Origin: an uncultured Collinsella sp.
Lineage (GTDB): Bacteria > Actinomycetota > Coriobacteriia > Coriobacteriales > Coriobacteriaceae
Length of the DNA stretch: 11,558 bases
NCBI GenBank assembly: GCA_900556365.1
Contig: USOG01000032.1
Location: 1 to 11,558, forward strand
Direction of reading: 5' to 3'
This document shows, piece by piece, positions 1-6,247 of this stretch (position 1 is the stretch's first letter; the number at the start of each line of letters is the position of its first letter). The position numbers and the translations under genes are program-made. The notes under the pieces were generated by a model. It searched no databases. It worked only from the letters and a program-made list of their open reading frames with translations, and was not told the origin of the DNA.

Positions 1-116
1 CCGCCGCCGGCAGAGGCGTCGACGGTCTGGGACTTGAGGTTCTCCTGCGCGGCGGCAAGCTGCTCCTGCATCTTGCGGGCCTGCTTCATCATCTGCTGCA
101 TGTTCATACCGGCCAT
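1..116 (-). CDS. ebfC: YbaB/EbfC family nucleoid-associated protein, N-terminal part (runs off window)
   Basis: Only the first 38 codons are inside the window; the rest lies beyond position 1. The reverse strand reads MAGMNMQQMMKQARKMQEQL and continues AAAQENLKSQTVDASAGG, the classic start of YbaB/EbfC: a Met/Gln/Lys-rich first helix followed by the turn into the beta-sheet. The family forms small dimers of about 100-110 aa that bind DNA. The gene usually lies between dnaX and recR, so recR would be expected further left. The ATG at 116 is chosen because AAAGGAG (reverse complement of 122-128) lies 5 bases upstream. A downstream in-frame Met at codon 4 lacks such a site. Unusually, dnaX is not directly upstream: a 340-bp spacer and an opposite-strand gene intervene, so this gene probably needs its own promoter. 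Identification is firm for the family, limited by truncation. Confidence 0.85.
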   Translation of the reverse strand, partial: MAGMNMQQMMKQARKMQEQLAAAQENLKSQTVDASAGG

Positions 117-343
117 AATGGCTCCTTTACGTGCGGCCGCGCAACGAGCTGCAAGGGCAGCCGGGACGCGGCGAGACTTTCAAACGCAAAAATCGTACCA
201 CGGCGCGGGGCAAGCAAGCGGGGCGGACGTGTTACCTCAGTCGATATACATGTCCTGGAGTGCAAGCCGCACCCAAAGATTATGCAAGGTTGAATAATTC
301 GCATCTGAATATTATTGAAAGCTAAATCTTGTAGAGCCGGAAC

Positions 344-382
344 CCGACATTTTCTGCATCCAGCTAGATAGCAAAATGCCGG
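344..382. repeat. Imperfect inverted repeat (hairpin-capable)
   Basis: CCGACATTTT at 344-353 pairs with AAAATGCCGG at 373-382 with one A/C mismatch, leaving a 19-base loop. It is not followed by a T-run on either strand, so it does not read as an intrinsic terminator. It lies just upstream of the probable promoter of the gene at 457 and could be an operator or a relic of an insertion. Function unknown. Confidence 0.4.
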
Positions 383-416
383 ACCGCTGCTCGGGGTGGC
401 GCGCATGACGGCGGGG

Positions 417-422
417 TATAAT
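417..422 (+). promoter_or_regulatory. Possible -10 box for the 457-930 gene
   Basis: A perfect TATAAT lies 35 bases upstream of the ATG at 457, which would give a leader of roughly 28 nt. The region 16-18 bases upstream (393-400) is G-rich with no recognisable TTGACA, so the promoter would depend on the -10 alone or on an activator. The gene's ribosome-binding site GGAGG is at 446-450, 6 bases before the ATG. Confidence 0.45.
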
Positions 423-456
423 CTGATTGCCATAGATAGCAATTTGGAGGTGCCCC

Positions 457-930
457 ATGAATGCCCCCGACGCGCTCCAAAACATCCGCTCAAAACACCC
501 CGTTGCATATGTGGTTCTCTACCTCTTTGTCGGCTGGGCATTGCTGGTTGTCATCACCCATGCCATAGCCTTTGGAGCAGAACTGCTGATAGCCAGCTCG
601 GACCAGCCCGTCGTCAAATGGGAAGCGACCGATGAGTGCACCGACGGAACCCGAACCATTTACTACAACAGCCCGTCCCTCTACCAAGAGTTCAAGGTCA
701 AGATAAAGGACTCCAAGATTGTCGATGCCGAACCGGGCTCTTTCTTGACAATCGGAGCAACCCTCAACGCCGAGCAAGTCGAGTACACGGACAGCTATGC
801 GACGTATCGTATCGACCTCAACATCCTAGGCCGGCCGTCGCGCACCTGTCTGCTCGAATGCAATATACGCGGTACCACACTACACATGTCCGAAATACAG
901 ATGCGCCCGGGCAAAGAAATCTTTTCTTGA
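457..930 (+). CDS. Hypothetical membrane-anchored protein, lower GC than neighbours
   Basis: A 157-aa protein that I do not recognise. The start is well supported: GGAGG at 446-450, 6 bases before ATG, and a TATAAT further upstream. Residues 1-16 are polar with two basic residues. Residues about 17-40 form one hydrophobic segment (from VAYVVLYLFVGWALLVVITH onward), best read as a signal anchor with the C-terminal domain of about 115 residues outside the cytoplasm. That domain has Cys at 61, 130 and 134, many beta-prone stretches and an IGRP-like absence of any known enzyme motif. GC is about 54% (481-900) against 65-70% in dnaX. It lies on the opposite strand inside the usual dnaX-ebfC gene pair and converges on dnaX with only 21 bases between the stop codons. 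This suggests lineage-specific acquisition. No obvious terminator follows. Confidence 0.75.
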   Translation: MNAPDALQNIRSKHPVAYVVLYLFVGWALLVVITHAIAFGAELLIASSDQPVVKWEATDECTDGTRTIYYNSPSLYQEFKVKIKDSKIVDAEPGSFLTIGATLNAEQVEYTDSYATYRIDLNILGRPSRTCLLECNIRGTTLHMSEIQMRPGKEIFS

Positions 931-951
931 GCAGTATACCCGCCCGGACGG

Positions 952-3417
952 TTACTCCACCGGCTTGAAGATGGTGGCCTGGCCGAAGACGCTGCGGATG
1001 AGGGCTTTGGCCTCGTCCTCGGTTTGCGGGATACTCGGGGCTGCGCCCTGGTGGCCGAAGGGACTGCCGGCGCCGGGGTTGGACTCCCAGGGAGCTGCAG
1101 GGGCGTCCTCCTCTTTGGGGGCAGTTGCAGCGGGCTTGGGCGCGGACGCCGCACCCGGCACGTCGAACGGGGGCAGATCGTCCCCGCCGTCATCGCCGGC
1201 AAAGCCGCCGACCATGGCGTCGTCGTAGGGAACCTGCTCGGATCCCCACGGCGCAGCCTGTGCAGACGGCTGAGCCTTGGAAGCGGACGCGCGCTCGGGC
1301 GCACGGGGCGCGGGCTCGGTCGGGAGCTTGCCCGTGGCAGGAGCGCCGGCAGGGTTGTCGGAGCGCAGCCAGGGGGTCTTAGCCAGGTCGGATGACTTGG
1401 GCGCAGGCGCGGCAGCGGGCTTGGGCGCGGGAGCCGGAGCAGCCGGTTTGGGCGCCGCGGGCTTAGGCGCCGACGGGGTCGGTACCGCCACCGGCGCTGT
1501 TATTGGCTGCGGAGCGCTGGCGCTCGAGGATACAGGGGCCGCCGAGGACACGGGTTGCAGGTCCGCAGATGCCGCAGCCCGTGCAGATGGAGAATGCTCC
1601 TCATGTTGAGGAGCCGGCGTGCCACCCCCATCCAGGACGTAGTCGACGGTGCGACGACCGAAGACCGCGCAGACCGTCGGCAGGACCACCGACTGCGTGT
1701 CAGCGCGACCGAGCATCTTGATGGCAAAGGTCGAGCCCGCGGGGAACGAGACCGTGAGCTTAAAGCCGTCGTCGGCCGTGGCGCGGGCGTTGAGCAAAAG
1801 CCCTGCGTAGGAAGCCTGACGCGCCTTGACACGCTCGACGACCTCGGCCCATTTGCGCTGGAGCTCGCCGGCGTCCTCGACCGCGGGGGTCTCGGCAGCA
1901 CCGGCGGCGGCAACCTGGGCGGCGTTGTTGGGCTTGGACACTGGCACGGTCGATGCAGCAGGCGCGGGAGCCGGAGCCGCAACGGGTTGAGGTGCAGGCG
2001 TTACAGGTTTGGGCGCGGGAGCCGGAGCCGCGGACTTGGGCGCAGACTGGGCAGCCGGAACAGCAGCGCCGCGGTCCCAAGGCATGCCGCCCTGATGCGC
2101 GGGCGTAGCAGCGGGGGCGGCGGTCGCCGCAGGAGTAGCGGCTCGGGCACCCGAGATCAGCGTCGGCTGCTGGACGGCGGGGGCGGATGCAGCAGGCGCA
2201 CTCGCTTGAGCAGCAGCCACGCTCGCCGGAACGGCGGCATTGGCAACCATGGCCTCCAAGCGAGCCACGCGCTCGGCCAAAGCTTCAATCGTTAAATCGG
2301 CCTCGGGACGTGCCAAGCGCGTGCAGGCGATCTCGAGCACCAGGCGCACGTCGCTCGCACCCCTCATCTCCAAGGCAGCATCGTCGAGCACCGTCAGCAC
2401 GCGAGCCAAACGGTCGGCCGGATGCTCGCCAAAGGCAGCGGCCTCGGCAGCAAGCGCCTCGGCCTGCTCGGCACCGCCCTCAAACAACTCGGCACGGGCA
2501 CCGGCAACGCAGGCAACATACACGTCGCGTACGTGCGCCACCAGGTCGCGCGTCAGTTCCAGCAGGTCGTTACCTTCCTCGACCTGCGTGCGAATCAGCC
2601 CATAGAGCTCGGCGACATCACGATCGGCAATGGCGCGCGCAAACTCGCCCAGAATCTGATCCGAAACCTCGCCCAAAAGCGAGCGGGCATCGTCCGCATG
2701 CACGGTGCCGTTGCCGAAGACGCTCAGCTGCTCCAGCGTGGAAAGCGCGTCGCGCATGCCGCCCTTGGCATGGCGTGCCACGATGGCCAGCGCCTCGTCG
2801 TCGTAGTCGAAACCCTCCTGCTCGCACACGTATGCCAGGCGGCGCTCGATATCCTCGTTACCGATGCGGTGGAAATCGAAGCGCTGACAGCGCGAGAGGA
2901 TTGTCTCCAGAATCTTTTGCGGGTCGGTGGTGCACAGCACAAAGATCACGTGCGCCGGCGGCTCCTCGAGCGTCTTGAGCAGCGCGTTAAACGCCGCCGT
3001 CGTGAGCATGTGGACCTCGTCGATGATATAGATCTTGTACTTGCCACGCACCGGGGCAAAGTTGACGGAGTTGATGATCTCCTCGCGCACATTGTCTACG
3101 CCGGTACGGCTTGCGGCATCGAGCTCGTAGACATCCGGGTGGTTGCCCTCGGCAATGAGCTCGCACTCCTCGCAAGTACCGTCAGGCATGCAGCCGCTTG
3201 CACCCTCGGTGCGCGCCGCCTCGGCATTGCGGCACAGCAGCGCCTTGGCCAGAATGCGCGCCATGGTGGTCTTGCCCGTGCCGCGCGGTCCGCAGAACAG
3301 GTAGGCGTGGGACAGGCGTCCCTCGGTGATGGCGTGCTCGAGCGTCGAGACGATATGCTGCTGGCCCACCACGGAGTCGAAGGTGAGCGGGCGATACTTT
3401 CGGTACAACGATTCCAT
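952..3417 (-). CDS. dnaX: DNA polymerase III subunit gamma/tau
   Basis: This 821-aa protein is the clamp-loader ATPase and replisome organiser. The start at 3417 (MESLYRKYRP) is the family's conserved N-terminus and has GGGGGAG (3423-3429) 5 bases upstream. AAA+ motifs: Walker A GPRGTGKT 43-50, zinc-finger cysteines 62, 76, 82 and 85, Walker B with DEVH 133-136, SRC motif 175-177 and sensor-2 GGMRDAL 219-225. Domain III runs to about 370. Two long Ala/Pro/Lys linkers (about 390-510 and 620-790) flank a folded block around W523-D600 that resembles the C-terminal domain of Gram-positive tau. A short conserved-looking tail ends in IFKPVE. The linkers carry four PW motifs (446, 682, 723, 776). 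No A-run slippery site was seen, so a frameshifted short gamma form is not indicated. The protein is longer than most DnaX (about 550-650 aa), all from linker expansion. It is the best-supported gene in the window. Confidence 0.97.
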   Translation of the reverse strand: MESLYRKYRPLTFDSVVGQQHIVSTLEHAITEGRLSHAYLFCGPRGTGKTTMARILAKALLCRNAEAARTEGASGCMPDGTCEECELIAEGNHPDVYELDAASRTGVDNVREEIINSVNFAPVRGKYKIYIIDEVHMLTTAAFNALLKTLEEPPAHVIFVLCTTDPQKILETILSRCQRFDFHRIGNEDIERRLAYVCEQEGFDYDDEALAIVARHAKGGMRDALSTLEQLSVFGNGTVHADDARSLLGEVSDQILGEFARAIADRDVAELYGLIRTQVEEGNDLLELTRDLVAHVRDVYVACVAGARAELFEGGAEQAEALAAEAAAFGEHPADRLARVLTVLDDAALEMRGASDVRLVLEIACTRLARPEADLTIEALAERVARLEAMVANAAVPASVAAAQASAPAASAPAVQQPTLISGARAATPAATAAPAATPAHQGGMPWDRGAAVPAAQSAPKSAAPAPAPKPVTPAPQPVAAPAPAPAASTVPVSKPNNAAQVAAAGAAETPAVEDAGELQRKWAEVVERVKARQASYAGLLLNARATADDGFKLTVSFPAGSTFAIKMLGRADTQSVVLPTVCAVFGRRTVDYVLDGGGTPAPQHEEHSPSARAAASADLQPVSSAAPVSSSASAPQPITAPVAVPTPSAPKPAAPKPAAPAPAPKPAAAPAPKSSDLAKTPWLRSDNPAGAPATGKLPTEPAPRAPERASASKAQPSAQAAPWGSEQVPYDDAMVGGFAGDDGGDDLPPFDVPGAASAPKPAATAPKEEDAPAAPWESNPGAGSPFGHQGAAPSIPQTEDEAKALIRSVFGQATIFKPVE
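1425..2028 (-). repeat. Dispersed 16-bp repeats inside the dnaX linker
   Basis: The same 16-mer GCGCGGGAGCCGGAGC occurs exactly at 1425-1440, 1962-1977 and 2013-2028 (plus-strand reading). On the coding strand it encodes Ala-Pro-Ala-Pro-Ala runs. Exact nucleotide identity, not just amino-acid similarity, suggests linker growth by duplication or recombination. The copies lie in two different linkers either side of the W523 domain. Confidence 0.7.
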
Positions 3418-3532
3418 GGGTGCTCCCCCGGGTATACTGAGTCTTGTTGCCGCGACGGCCATGCGGTCGCACGGCATACTGCATTCATAATAACCCGTAC
3501 GGCGAGCCCGCCGCGATAGGAGTCCAAAGAGC
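3418..3532. promoter_or_regulatory. Divergent dnaX / YcxB-like promoter region
   Basis: These 115 bases separate the start codons of two divergent genes, so both promoters should lie here or overlap the genes. Candidate -10 boxes are TATACT at 3433-3438 and CATAAT at 3486-3491 for the plus-strand gene, and TATTAT (reverse complement of 3487-3492) for dnaX. None has a clear -35. The dnaX ribosome site (3423-3429) and the AGGAG of the rightward gene (3518-3522) bound the region. Confidence 0.35.
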
Positions 3533-4249
3533 ATGGCAGACGCAGAGAGCAACCTCGTTCCCTCCGAAGCAGCCGACCAGGTCGAGGTCGCGCTCGAGGA
3601 GCAGGCCGCAGCCGACGACGGCATCCTGTACCTCAACGAGTACCAGTACGAAAACGACCTCGTCACCGACTTCGCCCGCCTGGTCGCCTCGCCCAGGCGC
3701 CGTGGCTCGCTGTATGTCGCCGCCGCGATTGCCGCGCTCATCGGCATCGGCATGTTGGTGGCCGGCGGCAACTGGATCAAGTTTGGCGTCGTCCTGATCG
3801 TATTCGGCGCCTTTTTAGCCTGGTGGAGCAAAAACCTGCACCACACCCTCGCCCGCGACTTTATCGACGCCGTCGAGGCCGACGAGTCCATGGGTGGCCG
3901 CTATCGCCGCGTCGCCGCCAACGAGGACGGCCTGATGGTTTGGGGCAAGAGCGGCAAGTCGCAGTTCTTCCCGTTTGAAAAGCTCGACCACGTGCTCGAC
4001 GGCGAGCGCATCTTTGTGGCCATGTTCGCCGACCAGGGCGTGACGATCCCTAAGGACACCTTTGTTCGCGGCGATGCCGAGCAGTTTGGCACCTTCCTTA
4101 AGGCACGCATCAACAAAAAACTCCGCATCGAGACCAAACGCAAGAAGATGAAGGCAGAAAAGGCCGCCGCCGAAGCCAAACAGGGCGACAAGCCCCAGGA
4201 GACCAAGGGCAAGCAGCGCAAGCAGAAGAAGAACAAGAAGAAGCGCTAA
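3533..4249 (+). CDS. YcxB-like two-TM membrane protein with Lys-rich tail
   Basis: A 238-aa protein. Residues 1-55 are acidic and soluble. Two hydrophobic helices at about 60-78 and 81-98 form a tight hairpin. A domain at about 100-192 follows, in which DGLMVW, FPFEKLDHVLDGERIF and VTIPKDTF resemble the YcxB-like C-terminal domain (a PH-like fold found after a two-helix hairpin). The final 45 residues are almost pure Lys/Arg/Gln/Ala, ending KKNKKKR, which could bind acidic phospholipids or nucleic acid. Both termini are predicted in the cytoplasm. AGGAG at 3518-3522 is 10 bases before ATG, at the long end of normal spacing. The function of YcxB proteins is not established. The gene is divergent from dnaX and 144 bases upstream of the kinase operon, so it may be its own unit or be read through into it. 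Family assignment is from pattern memory and moderate. Confidence 0.7.
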   Translation: MADAESNLVPSEAADQVEVALEEQAAADDGILYLNEYQYENDLVTDFARLVASPRRRGSLYVAAAIAALIGIGMLVAGGNWIKFGVVLIVFGAFLAWWSKNLHHTLARDFIDAVEADESMGGRYRRVAANEDGLMVWGKSGKSQFFPFEKLDHVLDGERIFVAMFADQGVTIPKDTFVRGDAEQFGTFLKARINKKLRIETKRKKMKAEKAAAEAKQGDKPQETKGKQRKQKKNKKKR

Positions 4250-4307
4250 GGCCAAGCCAGACAGGCAGCCTCGCATCCCGCTATCCTCCCCATGCACCCG
4301 AGCGTGC

Positions 4308-4313
4308 TACACT
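4308..4313 (+). promoter_or_regulatory. Possible extended -10 promoter of the kinase-FHA-phosphatase-RodA operon
   Basis: TACACT is preceded by TGC (4305-4307), fitting an extended -10 (TGnTAnnnT), 80 bases before the kinase ATG. No good -35 is seen 16-18 bases upstream. The box lies inside a small inverted repeat, TGCT-ACACT-AGCA at 4305-4317, which could be coincidence or a regulator site. The remaining gap 4250-4393 holds no strong terminator for the preceding gene, so some read-through is possible. Confidence 0.4.
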
Positions 4314-4393
4314 AGCAGCATCTATGCCACCGCGAACGACTTGGCCCCGCGCCTGCCGCTCGCAAACGAACTTTAAACGCACGAGGGTTGGCC

Positions 4394-6247
4394 ATGCCGC
4401 TTTTCTCGCAACATACCGCCCGGTTCTCGCCGGACGTTCCCTTGGAGGGCACCAGCTCTCGCGAGCTGCTCAAGCGGTACCAGCCGCTCGAGACACTTGC
4501 GACTGGCGGTTTTGGCTCCATCGAGATCTGCCGCGACACGCACCTGCGCCGCCGCGTCGCCATTAAGCGCATCCCCCTTATCAACGGCGCCGGCATGCCC
4601 GCCAGCGACATCATGGATGTCCTGCGCGAGGCGCACACTGCCGCCATGCTTCAACATCCCAACATCGTGCAGGTCATCGACTTTACGCACGACACAGCCT
4701 ATGCCTACCTGGTTATGGAATATGTCGATGGCATGTCGCTGGCCGAGTTTTTGCACCGCGTGGACGGCCACTCACTTACCTTTGACGAGGCCGCGGCCAT
4801 TGCCGATGCGCTGGGCCAGGCGCTCACCTTCGCTCATAGTAATGGCGTACTCCACCTGGACATTAAGCCCGCCAACGTGCTCATCGACCACTCGGGCAAT
4901 GTAAAGCTCACCGACTTTGGCATGGCGCGACTGTCGTCCGCCGGTGGCTTTGGCGGCTCACGCGGCGGCACCATCGGCTACATGCCGCCCGAGCAGCTCG
5001 ATATCGAGACCGGCACGGTCGACGAGCGCGCCGATGTCTTTGCCCTCGCCTGTGTGATCTACGAGGGCCTGTGCGGCAGCGCTCCCTTTATGGCGGCCAC
5101 GCCCGCCGACTCGCTCGACCGCATCATCGGCGGCGCCACCTATCCCAGCGAGCTGATACCACACTTTCCCCCGGGAGCCGAGGCCGCGCTCATGAGCGCG
5201 CTCTCCCCCATGCCGCAGGACCGCCTCAACAGCATCGAGGCATTTTGCGACCAGCTCCTTGCCGGTCTGGGCAGCGTGCGCGAGGGCCGTCGCAGCCTGG
5301 AGCAAATGGTTGGCGAGCTTTCGGATGACGAGCAGGAACTCGACGATATCGAGCCGTCGCACTACGAGGACGACGCCATCGAGGTCGACCCCGCACTCGG
5401 CTGGGCGGGCACGCGCTGGAGCCATGCGCGCGACTACACCATGCGCACTATCTCGGCGCTAACGTGCGGCACCTTTAGCTTTTTGCTGATGCAAACGGCC
5501 GGGGTCGCGGCGCTTCCCGGCCTGGTCATTGCGGCCATCGCGATCGGAGCGGCGGCTGGCCTGGCCCCCCAAATTGGCTCGGCCATCTCGGCTGTGGGCT
5601 TTTTGGTGCTCATGGCCAACGCCACCATGCAGGCACAGGGCATCCTGTCGATGTTGCCCGTCGCGGTGATCTTTGCCGCCGCCATGTCCGGTTGGTGGAT
5701 CGCCTGGGGTCGCACCGAGGCTGCCGCGAGCGCCGCGCTCACCTGTGCACTCGCGCTTGGCTGTCTGACCGGCAATACCTTCCTGGCAGCTGGGGTCGCC
5801 GCCGGCGTCGCGTCATTTTGGCTCGGCCCGGCAAGCGCCGCAGCGGCAACGGGCATGGGCGCGCTTTTTGCCCGTCTGGCCACGGTCGCGCTTTCAGCCG
5901 GAGGCGTACTGGGGCTCGGTAACGTTGCCGCAGCGCTGGGAGACCCACTCCTTTGGGCTGCCTTTGTGCTGGTCGCGGCAACTGCCGCAGCGTCATCTGC
6001 GCTGCTCAATGCCCATGCCAAGCGTGCCGATCAGGGCTCAAACCTTGCCGCAATCGCCGCCATCGCTGTCACCGGCATCGGCTGCGCAGCGGCGTCCTGT
6101 CTTGCACACCATATGGAAATTGCCGGCCTTGCAGCCGCGGTCGTCGCCAAGGCGGCGATTGCGGGAACCCTATCCTCTATAATCGTTGGGATATGCCTAT
6201 ATTTGCTCGGATACCAAAGAACCTATACGGAGAGTGATCTTTCGTGA
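4394..6247 (+). CDS. Membrane Ser/Thr protein kinase (Hanks type) with polytopic C-terminus
   Basis: A 617-aa kinase. The ATG at 4394 is chosen because GAGGG (4383-4387) is 6 bases upstream; a TTG at 4388 would abut that site. The catalytic domain covers about 29-292: P-loop ATGGFG 36-41 (the usual first Gly is Ala), VAIK with Lys58, helix-C Glu79, HLDIKPAN 154-161 with catalytic Asp156, DFG 174-176, and an activation loop GGTIGYMPPE 191-200 with Thr193 as a likely autophosphorylation site. The Arg of HRD is Leu, making it a non-RD kinase. An acidic linker (308-332) follows, then roughly ten Ala/Gly-rich hydrophobic segments from about 354 to 606. No PASTA domain is present, unlike PknB. It heads the operon and overlaps fhaA by 4 bases (GTGA). 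Likely role: phosphorylating the FHA proteins and wall-synthesis partners. The membrane region may sense a lipid or membrane state; that is inference. Confidence 0.93.
   Translation: MPLFSQHTARFSPDVPLEGTSSRELLKRYQPLETLATGGFGSIEICRDTHLRRRVAIKRIPLINGAGMPASDIMDVLREAHTAAMLQHPNIVQVIDFTHDTAYAYLVMEYVDGMSLAEFLHRVDGHSLTFDEAAAIADALGQALTFAHSNGVLHLDIKPANVLIDHSGNVKLTDFGMARLSSAGGFGGSRGGTIGYMPPEQLDIETGTVDERADVFALACVIYEGLCGSAPFMAATPADSLDRIIGGATYPSELIPHFPPGAEAALMSALSPMPQDRLNSIEAFCDQLLAGLGSVREGRRSLEQMVGELSDDEQELDDIEPSHYEDDAIEVDPALGWAGTRWSHARDYTMRTISALTCGTFSFLLMQTAGVAALPGLVIAAIAIGAAAGLAPQIGSAISAVGFLVLMANATMQAQGILSMLPVAVIFAAAMSGWWIAWGRTEAAASAALTCALALGCLTGNTFLAAGVAAGVASFWLGPASAAAATGMGALFARLATVALSAGGVLGLGNVAAALGDPLLWAAFVLVAATAAASSALLNAHAKRADQGSNLAAIAAIAVTGIGCAAASCLAHHMEIAGLAAAVVAKAAIAGTLSSIIVGICLYLLGYQRTYTESDLS

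Larger units (their letters stand above)
117..456. other. Divergent intergenic region between ebfC and the 457-930 gene
   Basis: This 340-bp stretch separates two diverging genes and must carry both promoters. I see no convincing gene in it. The middle (241-360) is about 42% GC by hand count, far below the coding DNA on either side. It holds an imperfect inverted repeat (344-353 with 373-382) and a 10-base direct repeat TAGATAGCAA at 365-374 and 433-442. On the minus strand, TACGAT (reverse complement of 194-199) and CATAAT (reverse complement of 279-284) are possible -10 boxes for ebfC, but neither has a good -35. No tRNA or SRP RNA could be recognised. Confidence 0.6.

Noticed and set aside
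34..325. Two short plus-strand open frames in the ebfC upstream region
   Set aside because: They overlap the ebfC coding start on the other strand, lack good ribosome sites and have no recognisable sequence.
117..456. SRP RNA or tRNA gene, often found near dnaX
   Set aside because: No tRNA cloverleaf landmarks (GGTTCRANNCC-like arm) or SRP GNAR/GGAA core could be found on either strand.
931..951. Bidirectional terminator between the converging orphan gene and dnaX
   Set aside because: Only a very short GC pairing (CCG/CGG) and a weak AAGAAA/TTTCTT hairpin at 914-928; no stable stem with T-run.
2422..3519. 365-aa plus-strand open frame opposite dnaX
   Set aside because: Shadow of the conserved ATPase domain on the other strand; no recognisable domain.
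3418..3891. N-terminal extension of the dnaX frame by 158 codons
   Set aside because: The canonical DnaX start MESLYRKYRP has its own ribosome site, and the extension is antisense to the YcxB-like gene with no DnaX-like sequence.
4388..4393. TTG start for the kinase two codons upstream
   Set aside because: GAGGG ends at 4387, leaving no spacing; the ATG at 4394 has a 6-base gap.
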